Source: Lolium rigidum
Taxonomy: Eukaryota; Streptophyta; Magnoliopsida; Poales; Poaceae
Assembly: GCF_022539505.1 (NCBI RefSeq)
Contig: NC_061512.1
Coordinates: 147,481,962 to 147,545,961 of the forward strand
Direction of reading: 5' to 3'
Length of the DNA: 64,000 bases
Position 1 is the first letter of the stretch; each line of letters begins with the position of its first letter. The notes under the pieces are model-generated. The model searched no databases. It saw only the letters and a list, made by a program, of their open reading frames with translations, and was not told where the DNA came from. Positions 1-11,335 of the stretch are shown one piece after another. The position numbers and the translations under genes are program-made.

Positions 1-120
1 TAAGTTTTTTTGTTAAGTTGAAGTTATAGTTAATTACAAAATTTTAATTTTTTTTGTTAAGTATAGTTAAAATTAAAAATAACAAACATAACATAAAAAA
101 AAAGAAAAAAACGGGGCGGC

Positions 121-220
121 GCGCCTCTCTCTGTATACACGCGCGCGGTCGAACGGGGCGTCCCCGCCTCTCTCTGTATACACGCGCGCGGGCGGCGCCG
201 CCGCCGCCCCCGGCCGGCCA
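121..220 (+). repeat. Duplicated GC-rich segment of about 60 bp
   Basis: The string CCTCTCTCTGTATACACGCG occurs twice, in 121-147 and 166-192, within GC-rich sequence. The first 115 bases are AT-rich and featureless. The rest, to about 550, is GC-rich with long open frames in several frames on both strands. I attribute those frames to base composition and not to genes. Confidence 0.6.
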
Positions 221-559
221 TTATATGGCCGGCGAACGGGCCGGGCAGGGGCGCGCCGAGGCAGGGGGCGCAAGGCGCCGAGGCAGGGGGCGCAGGCGTG
301 CGGCCCCGGCCGGCCAGCACCACGCGCGCGGAGTAGGCCGGCGGCCGGCTAGGAACGTCGTCGCAGGGCGGAGAAGGAGGAGGGGCGTAGGGCGGAGAAG
401 GGCGGCGCGGAGACGAACGGCGGCGTGGCGCGCTCCGGCGGCGTGTGTACGGCGGCGTGCGGATCCTCCAGGCGGCCGGCGTGCGGATCTCCTCCTCAGG
501 CGCACGATGAAGACGAGAATGGCGAAGTGTTCGACGCGGCGGTTCGGCGCCAGTATTAA

Positions 560-700
560 TACCCCCCCTTTAGTCGCGGTTGGGGAGGCGACCCGCGACT
601 AAAGGGTACCCTTTAGTCGCGGTTGGCCAGACCAACCGCGACTAAAAGGTTTTTCGGCGGGTTTTTCCCGTTCCCGCGCGCAGGCCAACCGCGACTAAAG
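560..700. repeat. CACTA subterminal inverted repeats, left cluster
   Basis: Two hairpin-forming pairs of CTTTAGTCGCGGTTGG and CCGCGACTAAAG lie here and a further single copy follows near 690. In CACTA elements such motifs bind the TNPA-type protein that brings the ends together (family knowledge). Their presence this far left suggests the left end is not far outside the window. Confidence 0.8.
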
Positions 701-734
701 GTCTTTTTTCAAATTACTTTTCTTTTTTAAAATC

Positions 735-1180
735 ATAAAATACAAATAATATATCAAAAAATTCAGAAAAATAAAACTAATTCAATTCAAAATATTAAAA
801 ATACAAATTATATATCAAAAAATAAGAAAAATAAAACTAATTCATTTCAATATGTAAAAAATACAAATAATATATCGAAAAATTAAGAAAAATAAAACTA
901 ATTCAATTCAAAATGTTTAAAATACAAATTATATATCAAAAAAATCAGAAAAATAAAACTAATTCATTTCAATATGTTAAAAATACAAATAATATATCAA
1001 AAAATTAAGAAAATAAAACTAATTCAATTCAAAATGTTTAAAATACATATAATATATCAAAAAATTCATAAAAATAAAACTAATTCAATTCAAAATCTTA
1101 AAAATACAAATAATATATCAAAAAATTAAGAAAAATAAAACTAATTCAATTCAAAATGTTTAAAAATAATATATCAAAAG
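735..1180. repeat. AT-rich tandem repeat, unit about 61 bp, 7-8 copies
   Basis: The core AATATATCAAAAAATT...AAAATAAAACTAATTCA(A/T)TTCAA repeats with a spacing near 60-62 bp and only a few substitutions per copy. It lies between the subterminal repeats and the promoter of the ORF at 1473. Confidence 0.85.
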
Positions 1181-1189
1181 TTCGTTGGC

Positions 1190-1421
1190 CCCCTCTTCCC
1201 GCCTCTTTCCGCCGACCCCTCTTCCCTCCTCGTCTTCCCGCCATTTCTTCCCTGTCTTCCCGCCTCTTTCTTCCCGCCAATTGTTTCCCGCCAATTTCTT
1301 CCGCCTCTTTCTTCCCGCCAATTTTTTCCCGCCAATTTCTTCCCGCCACTTTCTCCCCGCCTCTTTCTTCCCGCCTCCTGTCTTCCCGCTCCCATTTTCC
1401 CGCCATTTGTCACTATATATA
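1190..1421 (+). promoter_or_regulatory. Promoter-like region: E2F-type TTCCCGCC cluster plus TATA box
   Basis: About eleven copies of TTCCCGC occur between 1190 and 1404. At least three match the plant E2F consensus TTTCCCGC exactly (near 1284, 1325 and 1396). They end directly before TATATATA at 1414-1421, which lies 52-59 bases upstream of the ATG at 1473. The layout suits a cell-cycle-responsive promoter, but the tract is also a simple pyrimidine-rich repeat, so regulatory function is inferred. Confidence 0.5.
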
Positions 1422-1472
1422 GGTAGCCCGGCTTGGCCAGCATTATCACATCTCTACAATCTCTCATCACTC

Positions 1473-2040
1473 ATGGCTTCCACCGCACCCACTCTAACCT
1501 ACCAGCAGGTGGAGGAGCTTTGCGCCTCGAACTACCCTTGCCCTCCGGGCTACCGCGTCCTCTGCGGGCTGGAGCCTAAGCGCCGGCGGCGTGCCGGTCC
1601 CTCCCGTCCCTCGGGTACTGCGCGCCGGGCGGCCATCACGAACCACTACTACCTCGACCTCACGCCGGAGCGAGCGGATGAATCCCCGTTGGCATCCCGA
1701 TAACCGAGCATACTTGGGACGCCTTCTTCATCAATCGGCGTGAGAGGGCGCTCGCCGGGTATGAGGAGGACGGTCCGCCTCCCGGAAACTTCCACGAGGC
1801 CGGCCGTCGGCTATGGTGGTACCGGCCGGACTCTGCAGAGCGTCATGGACTACATCACGGCCGGCGATATCCCCGCCCTGCGCTACCCTCGGTTCGAGCC
1901 ACGAGCGCCGCCCGACGACAGCGACGACAACAGCGACGACGACGCCGGCAACTTAGAAGGCGACGACTACCGAGTACAACGGCGGCGGCTATGAAGACTA
2001 CGAGTATGCATATTATACGCCTAGGCAGGAGTATGACTAA
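1473..2040 (+). pseudogene. Recurrent grass transposon ORF of unknown function (second ORF of the CACTA), frameshifted
   Basis: The ATG at 1473 follows a TATA box and opens MASTAPTLTYQQVEELC, a start I recognise from many Triticeae transposon-associated hypothetical proteins. The frame breaks near 1680. It resumes in another frame as TWDAFFINRRERALAGYEED...RRLWWY, breaks again near 1815, then continues GRTLQSVMDYITAGDIPALRYP. An acidic Asp-rich segment follows, with a Tyr-rich tail ending EYD and a stop at 2038-2040. The product would be about 180 residues and acidic at the C-terminus. No catalytic domain is visible. It is convergent with the minus-strand transposase. Two or three frame changes make it a likely pseudogene. 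Confidence 0.6.
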
Positions 2041-2176
2041 ATCACTCCAAATTTCATGTATGCAGGAGTATGACTTAGTCACTCCAAATTTCCTGTATGC
2101 AGGAGTATGACTTAGTCACTCCAAATTTCATGTATGCATGCAAGAGTATGACTTAGTCACTCCAAATTTCATGTAT
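2026..2176. repeat. 37-bp tandem repeat, 4 copies
   Basis: The unit GAGTATGACTTAGTCACTCC plus AAATTTCATGTATGCA is present four times in a row. It begins inside the 3' end of the ORF that stops at 2040, so the first unit supplies its last codons. Confidence 0.85.
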
Positions 2177-2291
2177 CATCAGTGCTATCTCGAGTCAATT
2201 GAATCATTCGAAAATGGACACCAAACACATCACGGGTAATATAATTCACATGATTCATTCAACAAAGTTTGGTACAATAAATTATTACACA

Positions 2292-5200
2292 TCATTTCTT
2301 CCCTTGTGTCCTCGCTTGCTTACGATTGTGCCGTATCCATGGAGCATCCTCATCATTTAACTTAATGCTTGGGTCGGTGTTCACTTTGAAGGGCGGAATT
2401 TCAGCAAACATATTATAATCTTTCGACATGTCTGTCTTGTCCTCCACTCCCACGATGTTTCTTTTCCCTGAAAGAACAATGTGGCGCTTTGGATCATCGC
2501 ATGATGTACTGATCGTTTTCTTATCTTTTCGTTTCCTCGGTTTGCTACTCATGTCCTTCACATAGAAAACCTGAGCGACATCTTTCGCTAGGACGAATGT
2601 TTCGTCAAGGTAATCAAGATTGTTGAAATCCACCATTGTCATTCCGTATTGCTGGTCCACCTTTACCCCACCTCCTGTTAGCTTGAACCATTTGCACCGG
2701 AACAAAGGGACCCTAAAGGAGGGTCCATAGTCAAGTTACCATATCTCCTCTATGTAACCATAATATGTGACCTTTTGCCCATTCTCGGTTGCTACATCAA
2801 AGCGAACACCACTGTTTTGGTTGGTGCTCTTTTTATCTTGGGCGATCGTGTAAAATGTATTCCCATTTATCTCGTACCCTTGGAAAGTCGTTATAGTCGA
2901 AGATGGTGTCTTGGCCAACATGTACAGCTGATCTACAACCTTATTGTCACTCATTAAATGTTTTCTCAACCAACCGCCGAAAGTCTCCATGTGGGCCTTC
3001 CTAATCCAGGATTCGAGCTTCCCAGGGGTTGTCCGAGCGTAAAATATTCTTGTGTTTCTCAAAGTACGGAGCCACCAAGCTGGAATTGGTCGAAGCCGTG
3101 TGGTGTGCTTCGATCGGAGAATGGCCGGCCATACATATCATTGATTTCCTTCCGATCGTGCCTTTTCCACTTAGTCTCCCCTCGTGCCGCGATTGAGGAA
3201 GACCAATTGGCTTAAGGTCAGGAACAAACTCAACACAAAACTCAATTACCTCCTCATTTCCATAGCCCTTGGCGATGCTTCCTTCTGGCCTAGCACGGTT
3301 ACGAACATATTTCTTTAATACTCCCATGAACCTCTCGAAGGGGAACATATTGTGTAGAAATACAGGACCGAGAATGGAAATCTCGTCGACTAGGTGAACC
3401 AGGAGGTGCGTCATAATATTGAAGAAGGATGGTGGGAACACCAACTCGAAACTGACAAGACATTGGATCACATCGTTACGTAACCGTGGTAGAACTTCTG
3501 GATTGATTACCTTCCGAGAGATTGCATTGAGGAATGCACATAACTTCACAATGGCTACTCGAACATTTTCCGGCAGGAGCCCCTCAAAGCAATCGGAAGC
3601 AATTGCGTCATAATCACGTGGCGGTCGTGAGACTTCAGGTTTTGGAACTTTTTCTCCGCCATGTTTATTATTCCCTTTATATTGGACGAGAATCCTGACG
3701 GGACCTTCATACTGCTCAGGCATTCAAAAAAGATGACCTTCTCTTCTTTGGTCAGAGCGTAGCTGGCACGACCTTGAAACCGTTCCGGATGCCGGTCATC
3801 AGGGTCTTTCAAACTTTGCTCGGTCCTGCCGTGCTTCCTTTGTATCATTTGACTTCCCATACACGCGCAAGAAGCTTAGGATGTTCACGCAAATATTCTT
3901 CGTAACGTGCATCACGTCGATTGCGGAGCGGACTTCTAGGACTTTCCAATATTCTAGCTCCCTGAATATAGATTTCTTCTTCCACATGGCTACGTGCCCG
4001 TCGGCTCCCTTCGGAACCGATTGTCCGCGAGGACCCTTTCCAAAGATGACTTTCAAATCCTTGACCATATCAAATACCTCAGCACCAGGTAGTGTTCCTG
4101 CAGGCTTCGGCCGGTGATCTGCCTTGCCGTTGTAATGCTTGCCTTTCTTTCTTACTTGGATGACCTTTCGGAAGAAATCGACGATGCCCAAGGTACACGT
4201 TCTTCTTACAATTTGGTAAATGTACACTTTCGAGTCTCATGTAAGCAGTGCGTGCATGCATTGTATCCCTTATTTGACAGTCCCGAAAGGTTACTAAGAG
4301 CAGGCCAATCGTTGATGGTTACGAAAAGCAACGCTCGTAGGTCAAATTCCTCTTCTTTGTGCTCATCCCACACACGGACACCAGGTCTGCCCCACAGCTG
4401 TAAAAGCTCATCAACTAATGGCCTTAGGTACACATCGATGTCGTTGCCGGGTTGCTTCGGACCTTGGATGAGCACTCGGCATCATAATGAACTTCCGCTT
4501 CATGCACAACCAAGGAGGAAGGTTGTAGATGCATAGAGTCACGGGCCGAGTGCTATGGCCGGAGCTCTGCTCGCCAAAAGGATTCATGCCATCCGTACTT
4601 AGACCAAATCTTATGTTCCTTGCGTCGAGCTGCAAAATCTTTGAACTCTCTGTCGATCTTTCTCCATTGCGTTCCATCTGCGGGGTGTCTCAACTCCCCG
4701 TCCGACTTACGGTCCTCTTTGTGCCATCGCAACAACTTGGCATGCTCTTTGTTCCCGAACAGACGTTTCAACCGTGGTATTATAGGAGCATACCACATCA
4801 CCTTGGCGGGAACCCTCTTCCCGGGTTTCCGGCCCTCAACATCGTCACCGGGGTCATCGCCTCCGATCTTATAACGCAATGCGGTGGCATACCGGGCATT
4901 GATTCAAATTCTCGTATTCACCGCGGTAGAGGATGCGGTCGTTGATGCATGCATGTATCTTCGTAACCTCTAAACCTAGAGGGCAGACAACCTTCTTTGC
5001 TTCGTTCGTATCGGCGGGCAACTCGTTATTCTTTGGAAACATATTCTTCAACATTTTCAGCAAGTTTTCAAATGCCGAGTCGGCTACACCTGCTCGTGCC
5101 TTCCATTTCAGCAAATCCGAGTGTGCGGCCCAACTTTTTCGGACCATCATCGCATCCGGGTACAGCGCCTTCCTGTGATCCTCTAACATGCGATCCAAAT

Positions 5201-5615
5201 TCTCCCTCTCCTTTTCAGTTTCGCAGCGTCTCCGTGCATCAGCAATGGTCCGACCAAGATCATCAACGGGATCCTCTTCTTCACCTTCCCCTTCACCTTC
5301 AACATCCTCCATGAAAGTATCACCGAAATGAGAAAGATAGCTTTCATCGATGAAATCATCCCCTTCTTCATCTTCTTCCATTATAACCCCTCTTTCTCCA
5401 TGCTTGGTCCAACAATTATAGCTTGGCATGAAACCGTGCCGAAGCAGGTGCATGTGAACATCTCTTGAGGAAGAGTAACCCTTCCGATTCTTACACTTAA
5501 CACATGGACGAGATAACAAAACCCCCTGCTTGTTCGCATTAGCCACTACGAGGAAATCTTTCAAACCCGTATCGAACTCGCCGGAGAGTCGGTTACAGTA
5601 CATCCATTGCCGATT
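2292..5615 (-). pseudogene. CACTA TNP2-type transposase, degraded
   Basis: Read on the minus strand from ATG 5615 (MNRQWMYCNRLSGEF), the coding potential follows the canonical grass TNP2 order. It starts with a transposase-associated N-terminal region with CVKCKN and HLLRHGF, then an acidic linker. The Transposase_21 core follows (NIRFGLSTDGMNPFGE, YNLPPWLCMKRKF, GPKQPGNDIDVYL, then WPALSNLSG and YNACTHCL). After that comes a DUF4218-like region (MTHLLVHLVDEISILGPV, MFPFERFMGVLKKYVRN) and finally a DUF4216-like region (VTYYGYIEEIW, FRCKWF, ending 2292). Frame changes occur near 4880, 4640, 4470, 4200, 3850, 3720 and 3060, and an in-frame TAA follows EEIW near 2736. The protein cannot be made from this copy. 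Identity is firm and non-function is near certain. Confidence 0.9.
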
Positions 5616-6222
5616 CATCTGCATTATTATAATGTAAAATATATAATTAACCATCATGCATTTGTTAAACTAACTAGCTACAAACAATATAAATTAAACA
5701 ATGAACTACACACACATGCATATTGTATCAATGACGACACATCAAAGGTTCAAGTTGCTAACCGCGATCGAGGAGGAAAAAATAAATGAGAAAGCTCAAG
5801 TATGGCTCCAACACTTCATATCATGTTTGTTTCATGCTCTTGGGGCATTTCATCAAACACCTTATGTGCATAAGAGGAACCAAAAGCAAACCTAACACTC
5901 ACTTGTGAAGTTTGTGAAGAGAATGGCTCCAAATGGCTAAGTGTTGGCTCCAAATGGCTGGATGGGTATATATAGGGAGGGGCTTTAGTCCCGGTTGGCC
6001 TGGCCAACCGCGACTAAAGGCCTTCGGGCACCTTTAGTCACGGTTGGCCTGGCCAACCGCGACTAAAGCCCCCCCACGTGCACCAGCTGGCCACCGTGCG
6101 CCCTGGGCCCAGGCCTTTGGTCGCGGTTCGCCACACGAACCGCGACTAAAGACCCCATTAATCACGGTTCCTTTACCTTCGCGACTTATGGGGCTTCCCG
6201 GAAGCATGTTTTTCCACCAGTG
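5616..6222. repeat. CACTA 5' leader and right subterminal repeats
   Basis: Between the transposase start and the terminus lie AT-rich leader sequence and, from about 5980, three inverted pairs of the TTTAGTC(G/C)CGGTTGG motif (5982-6020, 6031-6066, 6117-6150). The terminal ...CCACCAGTG ends at 6222. Confidence 0.8.
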
Positions 6223-6310
6223 CGACGATCACGACGACAGCTGCGACGGCGACCACGACCACAACGGCAAGATGATCTCTCATCTTCCTTCCTGCGCGCG
6301 CGCGCGCGCA
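6223..6310 (-). pseudogene. Fragment of a second DUF26 gene (TM exon), cut by the CACTA element
   Basis: These bases are about 85-90% similar to 6797-6880, the intron end and transmembrane exon of the neighbouring DUF26 gene. Read on the minus strand, a GC/CA-rich intron end with GCAG is followed by codons for MRDHLAVVVVVAVAAVVVIV, and the frame runs straight into the CACTA terminus at 6222. The remainder of this gene must lie left of the CACTA element, outside the window. The sequence from 6310 to 6560 shows no further similarity that I can see. Confidence 0.7.
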
Positions 6311-6714
6311 CACACACACGGTAACATGAGCTGTAAATATTTTTCAAGGACAGACGACCGATGGTAGCTCATCTTTTTAATTAAGGAAAAAAGAGGTTTT
6401 ATAGATAGTTTGTTACATGTGGCAGAGCCACTCACACACTACACACGCCACACGTTACTCCTCATTCTGACGCGCACGCAACGCATTGCTACAGTGTGAC
6501 CTTGTCTTGAGCTAACAATTTTCCACTGCAACAGTTCTTCGTTAGCCAGCCTGACAAGCTGAGCCTTAATTAAGCATGCCCACTTGTGAGGAAGCTAAGG
6601 GCACTAACGAATGCAAGCAAGCAAGCGCGTTAGAGAAAGCATAGTGTTGACTGGACGCCGCTGACCACATCAGATCAATCGGAGACCTATCCGGTAGTCC
6701 CTTAGCTTGCTTCC

Positions 6715-7787
6715 CTAGCTTGCTGTCGAGACGTCGGGCATGGCAGCTCGAGTTTTTCCGGCACGAACTCGCTTCCATACGAGAAAAGCTGCCCCGATGA
6801 TCACGAGGATGACTGCGACGGCGACCACCACCACAACGGCAACATGATCTCTCATCTTCCTCCCTGCGCACACACGCACACAAACACGATCGTCACGCCA
6901 TTCTTCTACCGGAGGCCACAGCATGCCAGCATGACGGATCGTTAGGGAACTCACCAAGCCTTGCCCATCTCCCCAAGGGAGCGGATATCTCGAGCCGGAG
7001 GTAGCAGCTGTAGCGGAACACGTGCGCCACGCCTGCCGCCTGAACGCCGCCGTGCTTGTACGTCGACAGGAGGCACCGCGCCACCTCCGGCACCGATCTC
7101 TCCAGGCATCGCGCGCAGTCCGCCGCCGTGACGTCTCCCGCGCACTGCGCCAGCGCACTCACCGTGCTGTTCGCCTCGGCCGTCGCGCTCGCCGTGGCCA
7201 CCATCCGGCCCGAGGAGGTGCGGTTTGCGGCGCGCGGCGCCAGGGACTGCGCCAGGTCGACGAGGCTCTGCGCGTTGTAGAAGTCCGGGTAGTAGTTGAG
7301 GACGCCGCCGGCGTTGTCGAAGGACGACGAGAAGAACTCCTCCTCCTGCTCCGTGGACGAGGCGTTGTCGTCGGTGGTGTCGGCGTAGGCGAGGAAGCAG
7401 CCGGCGTTCCAGAACCCGGCGCGCCGGCTGCCCTTGCAAAGGTAGTCGATCCGACCGGCAAGGATGGAGAGGCACTCACGGCAGTCGTGCGGCGGCGGGG
7501 ACTCGCCGAAGCAGAGGCCGCGGGCGGACGCGCGGCCGTTGACGGAGCGGAGGGAGGCAAAGCCCGTCGGCGCGGCGGCGGAGGGGAGGGCGGCGAGGAG
7601 CGGCAGGAGGCTCCCGCGGAAGGCCGTGCCGTTGGCGGTGGACAACCACCGTGAGTGCGGGTGGCAGGTCGTTTACAAAGTAGCCACCCGTGACGTCCAC
7701 GTCGTCGGCGGCGGCACCCGCCGGGATCGCCATCACAGCGAGGGCGTGGATGATGACCAGCATCCATTGACGCGTCGCTAGCGCCAT
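6715..7787 (-). CDS. DUF26 (Gnk2) cysteine-rich membrane protein, PDLP/kinase-less CRK type, one probable frameshift
   Basis: The ATG at 7787 opens MALATRQWMLVIIHALAVM, a signal peptide cleaved near AGAAA. Two DUF26 domains follow: the first has CFGESPPPHDCREC, the second the canonical C-x8-C-x2-C as CAGDVTAADCARC. Typical DUF26 context (GFWNAGCFLAYADT, YSCYLRLEIS) surrounds them. After RWARL a phase-1 intron fits exactly: GTGAGTT, about 95 bp, ...TGTGCGCAG. It leads into MRDHVAVVVVVAVAVILVII, a TM helix, then KRVRAGKTRAAMPDVSTAS and a stop at 6715. There is no kinase. The architecture matches plasmodesmata-located proteins or truncated CRKs, which act at the plasma membrane or plasmodesmata. 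One frame change is needed between GGYFVND and STANGTAF near 7650-7680. The first cysteine motif has nine residues where eight are usual. It may be a recent pseudogene or contain a sequencing error. Confidence 0.75.
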
Positions 7788-8129
7788 TGCCGGTCCCGAG
7801 TTGACAATCTTTGGTAGTAGCATGCACGTTAGGAGCTGGCTGAAGAGCAGACTTTGATACACGAGCTAGCGTTCCTGTGCATGTTACCACGCGCACACGG
7901 AAGCGCGCGACGGCTGACTGCCGCATCTGTTTTGATACGATGCGCACGATAACGTTACGACGCCTGCGTGCAGGGTATAATACGATCGAGAGCCAGCCTA
8001 CACATGCCGGGACTCTGTTTTTGTTTCGGTGGTTCTGTACGAAATGGAACATTGAGATTTGAACTACATATTCAGATTTAATGTTGTGTATACGTCGTCT
8101 TTTTTAGAGAAAAACCGTAAACCTTAGCC
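7788..8129. other. Upstream region of the DUF26 gene, no clear feature
   Basis: I see no convincing TATA box at the right distance on the minus strand, no ORF and no repeat. Any promoter of the DUF26 gene would lie here. Confidence 0.5.
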
Positions 8130-9891
8130 CTACGTTACCGGGCTACCCTAGCTAGCGGTTAAGTGTCTAAAGTAAATTGAGCGATTAGTTTTGGACATAA
8201 TTCTTTTTCCATTTTAGGCACATTTTAGACTGTAGTGCATGCTATTTCAGAAAAATTCTGCATACACTAGTAAGTGTGCACGTGCAATGCACGTCTCAAT
8301 ATCAAGTAATAAAATTCCAATAACAAATATTTATAAACTACAAAAATCGCTATTTTATAAGTAGTTTAGATACAAGGGTGGACACTCTATTTTGATCTTT
8401 CATATTATTTTGGTAAGATGTAACCGAGCCTCAGTTACCTAATCAAGTTTCATATATGTACATTCCTCTATTAAACTAATTTTCTTGCTAAAATAAGTTA
8501 TGAAGAATTAGATTATTAAATTACCGCTGAATAGTACTGATTCCACAAAGCACATAGGACATACTTAAGTCACCACTCCTTTACTGAAAGTCCGCAAAGG
8601 CTTCTTTGAGAACTTCATTGCCAACAGATCATGCTGCCACGAAACCAACTCAGAGATATAACATGTATGAACGTAAATATTTTCCTCTTCTGGAAATTTC
8701 TTCAGCCTACGACTGCTTCAAAAACCATGCATGGTCATCTTGGGTCCTATTTGTATTGAGCGTACATGGTAGCTCCTACAAAGAGAATATGCAAACATCA
8801 GGATTTGGATGTGGAGGTACGGTGGCCTTTAATGCAAGCCAAGTAGTGAACATAACAAGGTGTCAATGCTCAATGAAAGAATTTTATGATAAAGTAAAAC
8901 TTTATCAAGTTCATTTTTCAGAAACTCATCATGGGACAAAATGTAAAATCAAAATCTTTTCGCATAATTAGAGAACTCTGTTCAGTATGTATGCAGAGAT
9001 GTGTACATATCAGGTATGTCATTTGTGCACAATATAATATTTCTTTAGCTGTTTATACTCTTTCAAATAAAAGATTAAATTCAAAGCCAAAATCTTTTTA
9101 TACCCTTCTTCCCAAGTGATAAATTCCATCTAGAACAACAATTGCAGAAATTGTAGTCTCATGCTCATTACGAACTATGCCATAATTGTTTGGCTGAATA
9201 TGTAGGCCATTTTCCAAATATTTTGGTTGGAAACTTGCAGCTGCTGGAGGGAGATAAAACATGCTAGGAGAGTATGCTTAGGCAGGTGGGGTATGTGGTG
9301 TAAACTTAACAGGTTATTCGCAACAATAAAAATATGGTGCACTAAAAATTATGGCCCCAGACAACGCGCAACGCGGGAGCTTCATGCACCGGGATGACCT
9401 TTGGTGCACTCTTGAAAACAATTCACACAACCATTATATCATTCCAATTACACCATAATTCAATAGTATGAACTATAGTATCTGAGGTGCGAAAATAGCT
9501 GGGCGATGCACGCATCTAGCCTATGCATTACTTCCAAAATTTACCTAACCTAACATTGACGAAGAAAAACAAAAGCCTAACGTCTTGCTTACAAAATCTT
9601 ACCTCACTAAATAATATTCAAATCATCTGCCGATGTTGTGCTGCTCCCAATGCACAGCTAGAATTCAGATACAGGTATAGCAGGGGAGTGTGGAGCAACA
9701 GTACACAATTCAGATAGCTGGAAACCAAATTGATTAACTAATATTATATCATGGAAAAAACCGAAAAAGAAAGTGATCCATATTTCAGCACAACAGCATC
9801 CTCATCAGCTCTACATATCAAACATGAACATGCAATAATTCAAAAGTTTCAGAAGAGTCCATTTCTTAACTGGAAGCACAAAACCATCTAC

Positions 9892-9986
9892 CTTGGATTC
9901 CCATGTCCTCCGCGTTCTGAGGGCTGATGTTGAGGTAGGAACCGTGACGTCTCCATGTCTTCATCTGCATCATCAAAATTAAAAAT
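9892..9986 (-). other. Captured exon in the Helitron
   Basis: On the minus strand an acceptor TGCAG precedes 95 bases open in the frame IFNFDDADEDMETSRFLPQH, followed by a donor AAG|GTAGAT. The bracketing splice sites and clean frame suggest an internal exon taken from a host gene. The parent gene is not recognised. It lies in transcriptional order behind the GC-rich stretch at 10147-10419. Confidence 0.5.
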
Positions 9987-10146
9987 CTGCACCGGCATGA
10001 AGAAAGTTCAGAGATCAAAACCTGGACAAACATGAAGAGAGATCAGATATGGGCGCCCTACTTCTGTTCCTCCTCCAGACTCTAGTTGGGGCGTCCAAGT
10101 TGAGGTCGAGAGTCGTTCACCGCCGCCTCCTCAATCTTTCGCCTCC

Positions 10147-10419
10147 TTAATCGCGCCCGTCAGGGAGACTGCAGGGCGCGGAGGAGTTGGGGCAGAGAAC
10201 GTGGACAACGGCGTACGGGAGGGTGGCGAGGCAGCGTGTGGGACGACGTGGGTGCGGCGTGGCGGCTTGCGTTTGCCGGCGAGCAGGCTGCCGTGCGCTG
10301 GCGAGGCAGTAGGGGAGGTGAGGGCCAGGCGGCCGTGCGCATGGGCGTGGGGCAGTGCAGGGCGGCGGCGTCCTGGCGAGTGTGGACTGATGGCGGGAGA
10401 TGCAGCGCGGGAGGCGCAT
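10147..10419 (-). other. GC-rich first-exon-like segment in the Helitron
   Basis: The minus strand is open for 90 codons with an Arg/Pro/Ala-rich product and no recognisable domain. Its base composition and position upstream of the exon at 9892-9986 fit a captured 5' exon or UTR. The open frame alone may be a GC artefact. Confidence 0.35.
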
Positions 10420-11335
10420 GAGGAGCGGTGAGCGGGAATGTGCAGATCGGTGGCTTGCGCTGGAGCCGTGCAGAGAGTGAGCTCTGGCTCGATCCGGGCG
10501 CGGCTAATATGGTTGGACTCCGCGCCGCCCTCCGCCAGCGAGCGGTGATAACTCAGCGGCTAATATGTTGTGACCGCAGACTGTAGATTGTGGAGTGGAT
10601 GGTGGCGGAGTACCTGACGGAGGAGGCGAAAATTGTGACTTCCGCCTGCTTCGCCGGAATAAATTGAGTAAAGTCTGAAATAAACCCTGAATTTGTAGAG
10701 GATGTTGGAATAGAACCCAGTATTTCTAATCCCGGAAATTAGCACCCTAAACTCATCATTTCCGGTCTATTTCGGCGCTTGGGTAGTTTCCAAACAGTGA
10801 TCCTATGACTTGGCCTGAGAGTTCTCATCTCTCTCCCGTTGACATCAAGGGCCCACATGTGATGTGCATCGTCTTCATGCCCCCATATTTCCTTCTTTCT
10901 CGGTCGGCGCTCTCTGCCGTGTCCGTGTTCCCTCCACCGCAGGGTCCCTCAAAAAACAGCTTAGAGCATCTCCAGTCGCGTCCCCCAAAGCGATTTGGGG
11001 CGCGCCGGACAAAAAAAGCGTTCCAGCCGCGTCCCCCAAAGCCATTTTTTGTCCGGCGCGCCCCTATATGGTGTCCGGCGGCCCGAGCCCGTCCCCGTCC
11101 CACAGGGGACGCTCCGGGGACGCCGGATACAACGAAAAGCGAGGCGGGGAGTGGCGGGGCCGACCCGTCAGCGGCACAATTAATTTAAACCTAACCGTCG
11201 CCTACCTCGCGACGGAAGTTATTGGCGCGCAGCCGACGGTGCAGGTTCCCGCAGAGGGCGCGGCGACGCGTCCCGTCGCGCCTAGCTCTGCGTGCCGGCG
11301 TTAATGAGCGCCACCGCTCCTCCGCCTCCCTCCGG

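Larger units (their letters stand above)
1..6222 (-). mobile_element. CACTA (En/Spm) DNA transposon, left end outside the window
   Basis: The right terminus reads ...TTTTTCCACCAGTG, the reverse complement of a CACTG-type CACTA end, and stops at 6222. The next bases, CGA, are the candidate 3-bp target duplication. Subterminal inverted motifs TTTAGTCGCGGTTGG / CCAACCGCGACTAAA occur at about 560-700 and 5980-6150, as in grass CACTA elements. The body encodes a TNP2-type transposase on the minus strand, whose 5' end faces the right terminus, and a second short plus-strand ORF at 1473. The left terminal CACTG is not in the window. The transposase is frameshifted many times, so this copy is not autonomous. 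Confidence 0.9.

Noticed and set aside
54..602. Long GC-rich open frames on both strands
   Set aside because: Several overlapping frames with Arg/Ala/Pro composition and no domain; explained by base composition inside the CACTA element.
735..1180. CRISPR-like direct repeats
   Set aside because: No unique spacers between units and a plant nuclear context; it is an ordinary tandem repeat.
1146..1470. Pro/Phe-rich or Gly/Glu/Arg-rich ORFs over the TTCCCGCC tract
   Set aside because: Simple-sequence artefact; the tract looks like a promoter region, not coding.
6295..6320. GC/CA dinucleotide run as a functional Z-DNA or regulatory site
   Set aside because: It is the microsatellite-like end of the intron shared with the neighbouring DUF26 gene.
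7022..7654. 210-codon plus-strand ORF opposite the DUF26 gene
   Set aside because: Antisense shadow of a GC-rich exon; no domain and no promoter, whereas the minus strand has clear DUF26 motifs.
8606..8971. 121-codon plus-strand ORF in the Helitron
   Set aside because: No recognised domain, no splice context and opposite orientation to the captured exon; likely chance.
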